Below, one piece after another: positions 1 to 8,647 of a stretch of DNA of 64,000 bases. Made by a program: the position numbers and the translations under genes. The notes under the pieces are model-generated. The model searched no databases. It was not told where the DNA came from and saw nothing but the letters and a program-made list of their open reading frames with translations. Origin of the DNA: Nocardioides psychrotolerans (GTDB taxonomy: Bacteria; Actinomycetota; Actinomycetes; Propionibacteriales; Nocardioidaceae). How positions within the stretch are numbered: position 1 is the stretch's first letter; each line of letters opens with the position of its first letter. Location of the stretch: the NCBI RefSeq assembly GCF_900113685.1, contig NZ_FOQG01000002.1, positions 390,458-454,457 on the forward strand, in the 5' to 3' direction.

Positions 1-621
1 GTCGACCCGGCGGCCGATCCGCGACACGATCTTGTCGATCGTGCGTCGCAGGTGGGCCTCGTCGGCGAACGACGCGTCGGCCGGGACCAGTCGGCCGGAC
101 TTCTCCAGCCAGATGCTGTTGGGCCCGTTGACCATGACCTCGGAGACGTCCGGGTCGCGCAGGAACGGCTCGATCGGTCCATAGCCGAGGATGTCGTCGC
201 TGATCTCCTGGGTGACCCGGGCCCGGTCGCTGCTGCTGAGCGGTCGGTCCTGGCGGCCGAGCACGTCGGCCAGCACGGCGCGCACGCGTTTGTCCAGCTC
301 GTTCTGGTCCATGTCGGCGTCGTAGAGGTGCGGGCCGAGCTGCTTGAGCAGCTCGACGTGGACGCTGGACTTGAGCTCCTCGATCCGGTCGTGCTGCGTC
401 GCCGCGAGCGTGCGGCGTTGTCCCGCCGTGGGATCCGCGGCCTTCGTGGGGACGCGACGTGCGGCGGCGGCGACCGCGGCAGCGGCAGCGGCAGGGTCGA
501 GGCTGACCGTGCCGGGAGCGGCGTCGGCCTCGGGGGCAGCCGCACCCTCGACGGGGTCGGACCCGGGTGCGCGGTCGCCGGAGCGACGGGCGGCCGCCAG
601 CCGGTCGGAGAGGCTACTCAT
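1..621 (-). CDS. cpaF: CpaF/TadA-type secretion ATPase, N-terminal part
   Basis: Partial gene: the N-terminal 207 codons are present and the rest runs off the window start. The protein begins with an Ala-rich linker of about 50 residues, followed by a helical region and the CpaF-type sequence EVMVNGPNSIWLEK and IDKIVSRIGRRVD, which belong to the N-terminal domain of type II/IV secretion ATPases that drive Flp (tad) pilus assembly in the cytoplasm. The Walker motifs lie outside the window. The ATG at 621 follows the cpaE-like stop by 6 bases, so the two genes are one operon on the minus strand. Family assignment is strong; the exact pilus substrate is unknown. Confidence 0.88.
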   Translation of the reverse strand, partial: MSSLSDRLAAARRSGDRAPGSDPVEGAAAPEADAAPGTVSLDPAAAAAAVAAAARRVPTKAADPTAGQRRTLAATQHDRIEELKSSVHVELLKQLGPHLYDADMDQNELDKRVRAVLADVLGRQDRPLSSSDRARVTQEISDDILGYGPIEPFLRDPDVSEVMVNGPNSIWLEKSGRLVPADASFADEAHLRRTIDKIVSRIGRRVD

Positions 622-627
622 GCGCGG

Positions 628-1815
628 TCACCGCTTCCTCCTGAAACGTCCGCGCCGGACCGGCTCCTCGACCAGCGCGGGGGCGGCGTCGCCCCCGGCC
701 GGAGCGGAGACGGACTCACCGGCCAGGCGGCTGGCGAGTCCCATGATCGCGGTGCTGGACGGGTGGTGGGGCTTCTCGCTGACGATCGGGTTGCCGGCGT
801 TGGTGGAGGCCGCGATGTCGATGGACGTGGCAACCTGCGTGGCGATGCTCATCCCCAAGATCGCCTCGACCTTGTCGGTGCCGATGCCGACGAGGTCGTC
901 GGCCCGGTTGAGCAGCAGGTGCCGGTGCCCACGAGCGATGTCGAGCATCTCGAGGGTCTCGAGGGCAACCTTGACGTTCTTGAGCGTCGGCACGTCGAGG
1001 GTCGCCACGATGACGCACTCGTCGGACTGCTCGAGGGCGGTCAGGGTGACGTCGTCGAAGGCCGGCGCGGTGTCGACGACCACGTAGTCGAAGCTCTCCT
1101 TGAGCGTGCGCAGCACGCGCAGGACCAGCGCAGCACTGACCCGGTCGCGCACGTCGGGGTGCGACGGGGCGGCGAGCACCAGCAACGAGTCGTGGTGGCG
1201 GGTCAGCAGCCCATCGAGCATCGCCATGTCGATGGAGTCCTCGGAGCCCACCGCCTGCTCGATCGAGTGGGTGGGGAACAGCTGCATCGTGATGGCCACG
1301 TCGCCGAAGGCCAGGTCGAGGTCGACCAGGCAGACCCGACGTGCACCCCGCTCGGTCAGCGCCAGCGCCAGGTTGACCGACATCGTCGTCTTGCCGACCC
1401 CGCCCTTGGGCGAGAAGACGGTGACGACCTTGCCGACCTGCCGGGCACCCGAGGGGCCACGCAGGGCGGTGAAGAGCTCGTGGGAGCGGGCCACGGCGGC
1501 CGTGACGGCCTCCAGGTCGGCAGCCGGTACGACGTCACGCGCGCCTGCCTTCATGGCCCGGGCCAGCACGGCCGTGTCCAGGACCTCGCGCACCAGCACC
1601 ACGCTGATCGTGGGGCGTGTGACCCGCAGGTTCTCGCACACCGCCGCCGCGGCGTCGAGGTCGACGCTCGGGCCCAGGACCACGACGTACTCGTCGGAGT
1701 GCTGGTCGAGCCACGCGTGCATGCGGTCGGGGGCGGTCACCGCGTGCGCTCCGGGCGGCATGGCCTTGAGCAGCGTGGTCGCGGTGGGGTTGTCAGGCTC
1801 GACGAGGACGGGCAT
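628..1815 (-). CDS. cpaE: CpaE/TadZ-like pilus localization ATPase
   Basis: A 395-residue protein. Residues 1-115 look like a receiver-like (atypical response regulator) domain with hydrophobic strands YVVVLG and SVVLV. Residues 128-375 form a MinD/ParA-type ATPase with a deviant Walker A KGGVGKTT at about 137-144, LVDLDLAFGD at 163-172 and VVVDTAPAF further on. This is the layout of CpaE/TadZ, which places the Flp pilus machine at its cellular site. The tail is basic (RRGRFRRKR). It sits 4 bases after cpaB and 6 bases before cpaF, so it is co-transcribed with them. Confidence 0.88.
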   Translation of the reverse strand: MPVLVEPDNPTATTLLKAMPPGAHAVTAPDRMHAWLDQHSDEYVVVLGPSVDLDAAAAVCENLRVTRPTISVVLVREVLDTAVLARAMKAGARDVVPAADLEAVTAAVARSHELFTALRGPSGARQVGKVVTVFSPKGGVGKTTMSVNLALALTERGARRVCLVDLDLAFGDVAITMQLFPTHSIEQAVGSEDSIDMAMLDGLLTRHHDSLLVLAAPSHPDVRDRVSAALVLRVLRTLKESFDYVVVDTAPAFDDVTLTALEQSDECVIVATLDVPTLKNVKVALETLEMLDIARGHRHLLLNRADDLVGIGTDKVEAILGMSIATQVATSIDIAASTNAGNPIVSEKPHHPSSTAIMGLASRLAGESVSAPAGGDAAPALVEEPVRRGRFRRKR

Positions 1816-1819
1816 CAGG

Positions 1820-2563
1820 TCACCGGAAGAGGTTCTCGAAGATGATGCCGAGGTCCGCGTCGACCTTGCTGCTGTCCGAGAGGAGGCCGAAGACCAGCTC
1901 TCCGTTGCGGTCGGCGTAGATGGTGCGCTCGACCTCCTTCTGGTTCAGTGCGAGGGTCAGCAGGGTCCGGGGAAGCTGCTCGACGGTCTGGGCGCCGCTG
2001 GGGTCCTCGGTCGTGGTCGTGGTGACCTGCGTGGTCGATCCGGTGCCGAGCACGAGGACCCGCTCGTGCAGGATCCGCGCGACGTTCTGGCCGGAGCGGG
2101 GGTCGAGGCCGTACCAGTAGATCGTCACCTCGGCGCCCGGGTTGACGAAGCCGGCGACCCGCTCGGGGTCACCGAGGTCGACGGTGATGGCCTGCTGGCC
2201 GTCGGGGATGGGCAGCGTGGAGGTCGCCTCGACGTCGGTGGCCGCACCGAACTTGGCAGGCAGCAGCTGCTCACCGGGGTAGATCGTGGTGAGAGCGACC
2301 AGGTTGGTGAAGACCTCGCCGTCACCGCTCGCGCCGGGCACGACACTGGTGGAGGTGACCTCCGACTGGACGATCTTGCCGGCAGCAAGCGCGGCGGCGA
2401 CGCTCTCGCCGCTCTCGATCTGCTGGGTCGCCACCAGCACCTGCACGGTGTCGAACTTCTCCTGCGCGCGGTTCTCGGCGCCTTGTGCGTAGAGGAAGAC
2501 GAGGGCCGCGCCGAGGGCGGCGACGACCGCGGCGGCGACCATGAGAATCCTGCGACGATCCAT
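1820..2563 (-). CDS. cpaB: CpaB/RcpC-type Flp pilus assembly protein
   Basis: A 247-residue protein starting with MDRRRILMVAAAV, a single N-terminal membrane segment (about residues 5-25), then an SAF-like domain (VQVLVATQQIESGESV), the usual start of CpaB/RcpC proteins, which act in the periplasm or cell wall during Flp pilus assembly. The ATG at 2563 is preferred over an upstream in-frame ATG at 2662: the extra 33 residues have no family character, and GGAGAGG precedes 2563 at suitable spacing. It is the first gene of the operon seen here and is followed by the CpaE-like gene after 4 bases. Confidence 0.85.
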   Translation of the reverse strand: MDRRRILMVAAAVVAALGAALVFLYAQGAENRAQEKFDTVQVLVATQQIESGESVAAALAAGKIVQSEVTSTSVVPGASGDGEVFTNLVALTTIYPGEQLLPAKFGAATDVEATSTLPIPDGQQAITVDLGDPERVAGFVNPGAEVTIYWYGLDPRSGQNVARILHERVLVLGTGSTTQVTTTTTEDPSGAQTVEQLPRTLLTLALNQKEVERTIYADRNGELVFGLLSDSSKVDADLGIIFENLFR

Positions 2564-2750
2564 AGCTGTGGTGCCTCTCCCTGACCAGGACCGGAGCACG
2601 GTCCAACTGTCACCCGAACAGCAGGATGACCTCCACAGGCCCCTTCGGCTGCTCGACGTCAAACTTTAGGGGCATGGGCGTCCCCTAGGTCGCACTAACG
2701 CCGAAATCCGTTCGATCGGTTGATCCGGAGCCGACAGTGAGCGCGAGCGG

Positions 2751-2776
2751 CCTGGCACTGGCCTGGCACTGGCCTA
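2751..2776. repeat. Short 11-bp tandem repeat at the end of fadD
   Basis: Two perfect copies of cctggcactgg followed by the start of a third overlap the stop codon of the fadD gene. The surrounding interval 2564-2773 holds no gene; it must contain the promoter of the cpaB operon, but no convincing -35/-10 pair was found. Confidence 0.5.
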
Positions 2777-4570
2777 GGGCAGGTAGAGCGCCGCGACCTC
2801 GTCCTTGCACTCGCGCATGACGACGTTGCGCTTCAGCTTGAGGCTTGGCGTCAGCTGACCGCGCTCCTCGGTCCAATCGTCCGGCAGGATCGTGAACTTG
2901 CGGATCGACTCGGCCTTGGAGACCGCCTTGTTGGCCTCCTCGACGGCCGCCTCGACCTGCGCACGCAGGTCCGGGTCGTCGACGTGGTCGGCGATCGACC
3001 CGCGCTTGCCGTGGGCCTCGGCCCAGGCAGGGAAGGAGTCCGGGTCGATCGTGACGAGCGCGGCGATGAAGGGCTGCCGGTCGCCGACCACCATGCACTG
3101 GCTGACCAACGCGTGGGCGCGGATCCGGTCCTCGAGCGGTGCCGGGGCGACGTTCTTGCCGCCGGCCGTCACGAGGATCTCTTTCTTGCGACCGGTGATC
3201 CGCACGAAGCCCTCGTCGTCGACCTCGCCGACGTCACCGGTGTGGAACCAGCCGTCGCGCTCCATCGCCTCGGCGGTCGCAGCCTCGTTGTTCCAGTAGC
3301 CGGCGAAGACCTGGCCGCCTTGGAACAACAGCTCGCCGTCGTCGGCGACCCGCACGGCCGTGCCCGGGATCGGGCGTCCGACCGTGCCGACCTTCATCGC
3401 GTCGGGGACGTTGACGGTCAGGGCGCCAGTGGTCTCGGTGAGGCCGTAGCCCTCGAGGATCGTCAGCCCGATGCCGCGGTAGAAGTGGCCGAGGCGGTCG
3501 CCCAGCGGGGCGCCGCCGGACACCGCGTGGACGCAGTGGCCCCCCAACGCGTCGCGCAGCTTGGCGTAGACGAGCCGGTTGAACAGCGCGTGCTGGGCCT
3601 TGACGGCGATCGAGGTGCGCCCGCGACCTGGGTCGAGCCCGCGCGACCAGCTGATCGCGGTCTCGGCGGCACGAACGAAGATCGCGCCCTTGCCGTCGGC
3701 CGTGGCCTTCTGCGAGGCAGTGTTGAACACCTTCTCGAACACCCGCGGGACCGCGAGGATGAAGGTGGGCTTGAACTCCTGGAGGTCGTCCAGCAGGTGC
3801 TTGATGTCGGAGCTGTGCCCCAGGCGGGTGCGGGTCTTGATCGCACCGACCTGGATGATGCGAGCGAAGACGTGGGCCAGCGGCAGGAAGAGCAGCGTCG
3901 AGCCCCCCTCGTCGCCGAAGAGGGCCTCCAGCTCGTCCACCGCGACGCCCAGCTCGAACATGAAGTTGCCGTGGGTGAGCATGCAGCCCTTGGGCCGCCC
4001 GGTCGTGCCCGAGGTGTAGATCAGCGTCGCGAGGTCCAACGGCGTCGCCGTCGTACGACGGATCTCGAGGTCGGCGTCGGAGACGTCCTCACCCAGCCGG
4101 GACAGGACGTCGACCGCGTTGTCGGTGATCGACCAGACGTGGTGCAGCTCGGTGAGACCTCCGCGCACCTCGGTGATCCGCGCCAGGTGGGCCGGGGTCT
4201 CGGCGACGACGGCCGTGGCGCCGGAGTCCTCCAGGATCCACGCGACCTGCTCGGCCGACGACGTCTCGTAGATCGGGACCGTCACGGCACCGGCGAACCA
4301 GATCGCGTAGTCGAAGAGCGTCCACTCGTAGCGGGTCTTGGAGATCAGGGCCACCCGCTCGCCGGCCTCGATGCCGGCCGCGATCAGGCCCTTCGCGACC
4401 GCACTGACCTCGGCGAGGAACTGGACGGAGGTGACGCCCTCCCAGCCGTTGTCGCCGCGTCGGCTGAAGGTGACGGCGTCCGCGGCGTCGCGGGCGTTGA
4501 CGACGACGTCGTCGGTGAGGTTGCCCGTCGCCGGGATCTCGATCGTCAGGGGCGTCGAGAACTCGCGCAC
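2774..4570 (-). CDS. fadD: Long-chain fatty acid--CoA ligase (FadD15-like)
   Basis: A 598-residue AMP-forming acyl-CoA synthetase that activates fatty acids to acyl-AMP and then acyl-CoA in the cytoplasm. The AMP-binding signature IYTSGTTGRPKG lies at about 184-195, GYGLTETTG in the middle, the ATP-binding aspartate in WFHTGDVG, and the C-terminal lysine region GRKKEILVTAGGKN. Length matches the family. GTG at 4570 is preceded by a perfect AGGAGG four bases upstream, which fixes the start. It is divergent from the SRPBCC gene at 4698. The order fadD, SRPBCC, ArsA-like ATPase resembles Rv2187, Rv2185c and Rv2184c of M. tuberculosis as remembered. Confidence 0.93.
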   Translation of the reverse strand: MREFSTPLTIEIPATGNLTDDVVVNARDAADAVTFSRRGDNGWEGVTSVQFLAEVSAVAKGLIAAGIEAGERVALISKTRYEWTLFDYAIWFAGAVTVPIYETSSAEQVAWILEDSGATAVVAETPAHLARITEVRGGLTELHHVWSITDNAVDVLSRLGEDVSDADLEIRRTTATPLDLATLIYTSGTTGRPKGCMLTHGNFMFELGVAVDELEALFGDEGGSTLLFLPLAHVFARIIQVGAIKTRTRLGHSSDIKHLLDDLQEFKPTFILAVPRVFEKVFNTASQKATADGKGAIFVRAAETAISWSRGLDPGRGRTSIAVKAQHALFNRLVYAKLRDALGGHCVHAVSGGAPLGDRLGHFYRGIGLTILEGYGLTETTGALTVNVPDAMKVGTVGRPIPGTAVRVADDGELLFQGGQVFAGYWNNEAATAEAMERDGWFHTGDVGEVDDEGFVRITGRKKEILVTAGGKNVAPAPLEDRIRAHALVSQCMVVGDRQPFIAALVTIDPDSFPAWAEAHGKRGSIADHVDDPDLRAQVEAAVEEANKAVSKAESIRKFTILPDDWTEERGQLTPSLKLKRNVVMRECKDEVAALYLP

Positions 4571-4642
4571 ACTTCCTCCTGGGGCTTGCCATGTGACCGA
4601 CAGGGCAGGCTACCGCCGACCGGCCTGACCCTGCCCATCCGG

Positions 4643-4648
4643 TAGCAT
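4643..4648 (+). promoter_or_regulatory. -10 box TAGCAT of the SRPBCC-arsA operon
   Basis: TAGCAT fits the actinobacterial TANNNT -10 consensus. A start of transcription about 7 bases downstream would leave a leader of roughly 43 bases before the ATG at 4698. It is inferred from sequence only; no clear -35 was seen. Confidence 0.35.
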
Positions 4649-4697
4649 CGCGCATCCGATCCGCCCACGCTCCCGGGAGCCAGCAAGGGGTTGCACG

Positions 4698-5144
4698 ATG
4701 GCCGAGCAGACCACGTCCTCCATCATCGTCGACGCCCCTGCGGCCGACGTGATGGCGGTCATCGCCGACTTCCCCGCCTACCCCTCGTGGGCCAAGGGCG
4801 TGACGGTTGCCGACGTGCGTTCGTCCTCCGGTGCTGCGCAGGGTGGGCGCGCCGAGCAGGTGTTCTTCGCCCTCGACGTCTCGCCGATCAAGGACGAGTA
4901 CACCCTCGCCTACGTGTGGGACGGCGACCGCGAGGTCACCTGGACCCTGGTCGAGGGCAAGATGCTGCGCTCGCTCGACGGCGCCTACGTGCTGCGCGAC
5001 CTCGGCAACGGCTCCACCGAGGTGACCTACCGCCTGGCCCTCGACGTGTCGATCCCGCTGATCGGCATGCTCAAGCGCAAGGGCGAGAAGATCCTGATCG
5101 ACACCGCGCTGAAGGGTCTGAAGAAGCGCGTCGAGTCCCTCTGA
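4698..5144 (+). CDS. SRPBCC-fold (polyketide cyclase/START-like) protein
   Basis: A 148-residue protein with the START-like fold pattern: SSIIVDAPAADVMAVIADFPAYPSWAKGV at the N-terminus, alternating strands, and a long C-terminal helix ending GLKKRVESL. SRPBCC proteins bind hydrophobic ligands in a central cavity; the ligand here is unknown. The next gene starts 3 bases after its stop, so it is translated with the ArsA-like ATPase. The pairing is conserved in actinobacteria (compare Rv2185c/Rv2184c from memory). A role with the nearby acyl-CoA and acyltransferase genes is inference. Confidence 0.85.
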   Translation: MAEQTTSSIIVDAPAADVMAVIADFPAYPSWAKGVTVADVRSSSGAAQGGRAEQVFFALDVSPIKDEYTLAYVWDGDREVTWTLVEGKMLRSLDGAYVLRDLGNGSTEVTYRLALDVSIPLIGMLKRKGEKILIDTALKGLKKRVESL

Positions 5145-5147
5145 CGC

Positions 5148-6356
5148 GTGCGCATCCTCCTCTTCACCGGCAAGGGCGGCGTCGGCAAGTCCACGATCGC
5201 AGCCGGTACGGCGGCCCTCGCGGCCGCCGCAGGTCAGCGCACGCTGGTGCTGTCGACCGACGCCGCTCACTCACTGGCGGACGCGTTCGGCGCGAGCGTC
5301 GGCTCCGACCCCACCGAGGTCGCGGACCTGCTCTTCGTGCAGCAGGTCGACGCCCAGCTGCGCTTCGAGCAGTCGTGGGCGCAGATCCAGGGCTACCTCC
5401 TCTCCGTGCTCGACGTGGCGGGGGTCGATCCGGTCGCGGCCGAGGAGCTCACCGTCCTCCCGGGCGCCGAGGAGGTCCTCGCGCTGCTCGAGCTGCGCCT
5501 GCACGCGTTGGCGGGGGAGTGGGACGTCATCGTCGTGGACTGCGCGCCGACCGCCGAGACCCTGCGGCTGCTCGCGCTGCCCGAGGCGCTCGGCTGGTAC
5601 ATGGAGCGCGTCCTGCCCACGCAGCGTCGCGTGATGAAGGCGCTCAAGCCGGTCCTCTCGCGCGCGGCCGGGGTGCCGATGCCCGGTGACGGCGTCTTCG
5701 ACGCCCTCGAGAGGCTGCACGCCGAGCTCGACGAGGTGCAGGCGCTGCTCGCGGGTCCCGACGCCAGCGTGCGGCTCGTGATGACCCCCGAGACGATGGT
5801 CCTCGCCGAGGCCCGCCGCTCCTACACGAGCCTCTCGCTCTTCGGCTACCGCGTGGACGGCGTGGTCGCCAACCGGGTCTTCCCAGCCGAGGACGCCGAC
5901 GACTGGCGCGCCGGCTGGGTCCTGGCACAGGACGCCGTGCTCGGGCAGGTCGAGGAGTCGTTCACCGGGCTGCCGATCTGGCGCTCGGTCTACCGGGCCA
6001 CCGAGCCCGTCGGGGTGGAGGCGCTGAAGCTCCTCGCCGCCGACGCCTACGACGGCGCCGACCCGCTCGCCGTACCGACCGGGCGCGGGCCGTTCCGGGT
6101 CGACCGGACCAGCGCGGGAGCGGTGCTGCACCTCGCGTTGCCGTTCGTCTCGCGCGCCGAGGTCGGTCTCGCGCGCAACGGCGACGAGCTCGTCGTGACC
6201 GTGGGGTCGTATCGTCGCCTTCTCACGCTTCCTCCCGGGCTCGCGCGACTCCGGGTCGCGGGCGCCAAGGTGGACGCGGGAGAGCTGCAGGTCCGCTTCC
6301 GCGATCCTGCGGCCGATTCCGAGACAGACGGCCCGGCAGGGGAGAAGGTGACATGA
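5148..6356 (+). CDS. ArsA/GET3-family ATPase
   Basis: A 402-residue P-loop ATPase starting from GTG. GKGGVGKST is at residues 8-16, STDAAHSLADAF (switch I) at about 36-47, and VVDCAPTAETLRLL (switch II) at about 125-138. The C-terminal third is a small beta-rich domain (GRGPFRVDRT to LQVRFRDP) of the kind appended to actinobacterial ArsA-like proteins. No arsenite-binding cysteine triad was seen, so arsenite transport is unlikely; the physiological role is not known. It begins 3 bases after the SRPBCC stop and overlaps the next gene by ATGA. Confidence 0.85.
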   Translation: MRILLFTGKGGVGKSTIAAGTAALAAAAGQRTLVLSTDAAHSLADAFGASVGSDPTEVADLLFVQQVDAQLRFEQSWAQIQGYLLSVLDVAGVDPVAAEELTVLPGAEEVLALLELRLHALAGEWDVIVVDCAPTAETLRLLALPEALGWYMERVLPTQRRVMKALKPVLSRAAGVPMPGDGVFDALERLHAELDEVQALLAGPDASVRLVMTPETMVLAEARRSYTSLSLFGYRVDGVVANRVFPAEDADDWRAGWVLAQDAVLGQVEESFTGLPIWRSVYRATEPVGVEALKLLAADAYDGADPLAVPTGRGPFRVDRTSAGAVLHLALPFVSRAEVGLARNGDELVVTVGSYRRLLTLPPGLARLRVAGAKVDAGELQVRFRDPAADSETDGPAGEKVT

Positions 6357-6775
6357 GCGAGCCACAGGACCCCAGCGGGCCTCAGGAGCCCGTCGGCAGC
6401 GTCGGCGAGGAAGCAGCCAAGCTCCTCGGTGCCTTCTCCGACTGGGCCAAGGACCACGGCGCCGACATGGGCGTCGGGCTCGGTGGGCTCGCCGGGGCGG
6501 CTGCCGCCTCGCTGCAGGACGTCAACGAGCACCTGGCCACAGGCGGCGCGGAGTGCACCTACTGCCCGCTCTGCCGCACGGTGCACGCCGTACGACAGAC
6601 CAGCCCGGAGGTGCGCGCTCACCTGGCCACCGCTGCGGCCGCCCTGATGCAGGCCGCCGCCGGCCTCATGGCCACGCCGGTGCCGCCCGAGGCCCGCGCG
6701 CGCGGGGTCGAGCAGATCGACCTCGACGACGGTGACCAACCCGACGACGCTGACGACCTGGACGGACAGTCATGA
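6353..6775 (+). CDS. DUF5304-like conserved actinobacterial protein
   Basis: A 140-residue protein overlapping both neighbours by ATGA (6353 and 6772), indicating tight translational coupling. The middle contains CTYCPLCRTVHAVRQTSPE, a short CxxCPxC cluster that could bind a metal, followed by a helix rich in alanine and an acidic tail (DLDDGDQPDDADDLDG). I recall similar proteins beside glucokinase genes in Streptomyces and as Rv2183c-type proteins, but no biochemical function is known to me. Confidence 0.75.
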   Translation: MSEPQDPSGPQEPVGSVGEEAAKLLGAFSDWAKDHGADMGVGLGGLAGAAAASLQDVNEHLATGGAECTYCPLCRTVHAVRQTSPEVRAHLATAAAALMQAAAGLMATPVPPEARARGVEQIDLDDGDQPDDADDLDGQS

Positions 6776-7713
6776 CCCTGGCATGTGGAGTCGACGTCGG
6801 CGGCACGAAGATCGCGGGCGCGGTCGTCGACCTCGAGGGGAAGATCCTCGAGGAGGCGCGCGTGGAGTCGCCGGCGATGGACGCCGAGGCGATCGAGCAG
6901 GCCATCGCCGACCTCGTCGCCGACCTGCGGTCGCGCCACGAGGTCGAGCGCGTGGGCATCGGGGCGGCCGGCTACGTCGACGCCAAGCGCGCCAGCGTGA
7001 TGTTCGCGCCCAACCTGGCCCTGCGCGACGTCGACCTGAAGTCGGAGCTGGAGCAGCGCATCGGGCTGCCGGTCGTCGTCGAGAACGACGCCAACGCCGC
7101 GGCCTGGGGCGAGTTCGCCTTCGGCGCGGGCGCTGACGTCGACGACCTGCTGATGGTCACCGTCGGCACGGGGGTCGGGGGCGGCATCGTGCTCGACGGC
7201 CGGCTCTACCGCGGCGCCTTCGGGCCCGCCGCCGAGATCGGCCACCTGCGCGTCGTGCCCGAGGGCCACCTCTGCGGCTGCGGGCAGCGCGGCTGCCTCG
7301 AGCAGTACGCCAGCGGTCGGGCCCTCGTGCGTGAGGCCAAGACGGCCGCGGCCGGTGGCGTCGACGCCGCGGAGCCGCTGCTGGCCCTGGCCGGGGGTGA
7401 CGCCGAGGCGATCACCGGCCCGCTGGTCACCGAGGCCGCCCAGGCCGGTGACCCCTTCAGCATCGAGCTCATCGCCTCGCTGGCCCGCTGGCTCGGGGGC
7501 GGCATCGCCTCGTTGGTCGCGGTGCTCGACCCCGCGGCCGTCGTCATCGGCGGCGGCGTGAGCGAGGCCGGCGACCTGCTGATGCTGCCGCTGCGCAGCG
7601 CCTTCGAGTCGCAGCTGAGCGGTCGCGGCCACCGCCCGGTCGCCGAGATCCGGCTGGCGACTCTGGGCAACAAGGCAGGCGTCATCGGCGCCGCCGACCT
7701 GGCCCGTCACTGA
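6772..7713 (+). CDS. glk: ROK-family glucokinase
   Basis: A 313-residue ROK kinase that phosphorylates glucose to glucose 6-phosphate using ATP. The N-terminal phosphate loop GVDVGGTKIAG is at residues 6-16, ENDANAAAWGEFAFGAG carries the catalytic Asp region, and the ROK zinc motif CGCGQRGCLEQYASG lies near residue 167. VTVGTGVGGGIV and GGGVSEAGDLL complete the signature. It overlaps the DUF5304-like gene by ATGA and is followed 13 bases later by a second ROK gene. Sugar specificity is inferred from family and length. Confidence 0.9.
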   Translation: MTLACGVDVGGTKIAGAVVDLEGKILEEARVESPAMDAEAIEQAIADLVADLRSRHEVERVGIGAAGYVDAKRASVMFAPNLALRDVDLKSELEQRIGLPVVVENDANAAAWGEFAFGAGADVDDLLMVTVGTGVGGGIVLDGRLYRGAFGPAAEIGHLRVVPEGHLCGCGQRGCLEQYASGRALVREAKTAAAGGVDAAEPLLALAGGDAEAITGPLVTEAAQAGDPFSIELIASLARWLGGGIASLVAVLDPAAVVIGGGVSEAGDLLMLPLRSAFESQLSGRGHRPVAEIRLATLGNKAGVIGAADLARH

Positions 7714-7726
7714 TGGGCCTCCCCTG

Positions 7727-8632
7727 ATGCGTGTCGCGACGGGGCTGCACCTCGGCGTCGACATCGGTGGCACCAAGGTCCTCGCCTGCGAGGTCGACGA
7801 GAACGGTGAGGTGCTGCGCTCCACCCGTCGCGACACGCCCGACCGGCACGCCGACCCCCGCCTCCTCGACGACGCCGTGACCTCGGCGGTCGAGGAGCTT
7901 GCAGCCGGACGTGAGGTCACCGCGGTGGGCCTCTCGGTCGCGGGCCTCGTCGACCACGACCGGGTGCACTTCTCGACCCACCTGCCCTGGCAGGAGGACG
8001 ACACCCTGATCCGCCTCACGGAGCGCTGGGGCGTCCCGGTCGTCATGGACAACGACGTCGCCTGCGCCGCCGTCGCCGAGATCGCGTACGGCGCCGGCCG
8101 GGGTGGGGAGTCCTTCCTGCTGGTCACCGTCGGAACAGGCATCGGCGGCGCGATCGTGCACGCCGGGTCGGTGCTGCGCGGCGCCCACGGGATGGCCGGC
8201 GAGTTTGGCCACGTCCGGGTGGTGCCCGAGGGGCACGACTGCGAGTGTGGGCTGCGCGGCTGCCTGGAGCAGTACGCCAGCGGCAACGCGCTCGTCCGCC
8301 TCGCGGGTCCCGGCTATGCCGATGGCCCCGCCGTGACGGCCGCTGCCATCGCCGGCGACGGCAGCGCGCTGCAGGCCCTGACCTCGGTCGGCGACTGGCT
8401 GGGAGTCGGGCTCGGCGGCCTCGTGTCGTCGTACGACCCGGAGCTGGTGGTCATCGGCGGCGGCGCCTCCGAGGCGGGCGACCTGCTGCTCGAGCCGGCC
8501 CGCCGAGCCATGGCCCGCTCGGTCGTCGGCACCGGGCACCGACCGCTCCCGGCGGTCGTGGTGGCGCAGTGCGGCCCCGCTGCGGGCGCCGTGGGTGCGG
8601 CGCACCTGGCGCGCACCGCTCGCTCGCGCTGA
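7727..8632 (+). CDS. Second ROK-family sugar kinase
   Basis: A 301-residue ROK protein with GVDIGGTKVLACEVDENG at the N-terminus, MDNDVACAAVAEIAYGAGRGG, the zinc motif CECGLRGCLEQYASG and GGGASEAGDLLLEPA near the end. All kinase motifs are intact and there is no N-terminal helix-turn-helix, so it is a kinase and not a ROK repressor. It follows the glucokinase by 13 bases in the same orientation. It probably arose by duplication; substrate could be glucose, mannose or N-acetylmannosamine and cannot be told from the sequence. Confidence 0.85.
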   Translation: MRVATGLHLGVDIGGTKVLACEVDENGEVLRSTRRDTPDRHADPRLLDDAVTSAVEELAAGREVTAVGLSVAGLVDHDRVHFSTHLPWQEDDTLIRLTERWGVPVVMDNDVACAAVAEIAYGAGRGGESFLLVTVGTGIGGAIVHAGSVLRGAHGMAGEFGHVRVVPEGHDCECGLRGCLEQYASGNALVRLAGPGYADGPAVTAAAIAGDGSALQALTSVGDWLGVGLGGLVSSYDPELVVIGGGASEAGDLLLEPARRAMARSVVGTGHRPLPAVVVAQCGPAAGAVGAAHLARTARSR

Positions 8633-8647
8633 TGGTGCGCTGACGGG

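Noticed and set aside
2564..2662. Longer start of cpaB at 2662
   Set aside because: The extra residues (Ser/Arg/Trp-rich) are unlike CpaB, and a ribosome site and membrane helix are found at 2563.
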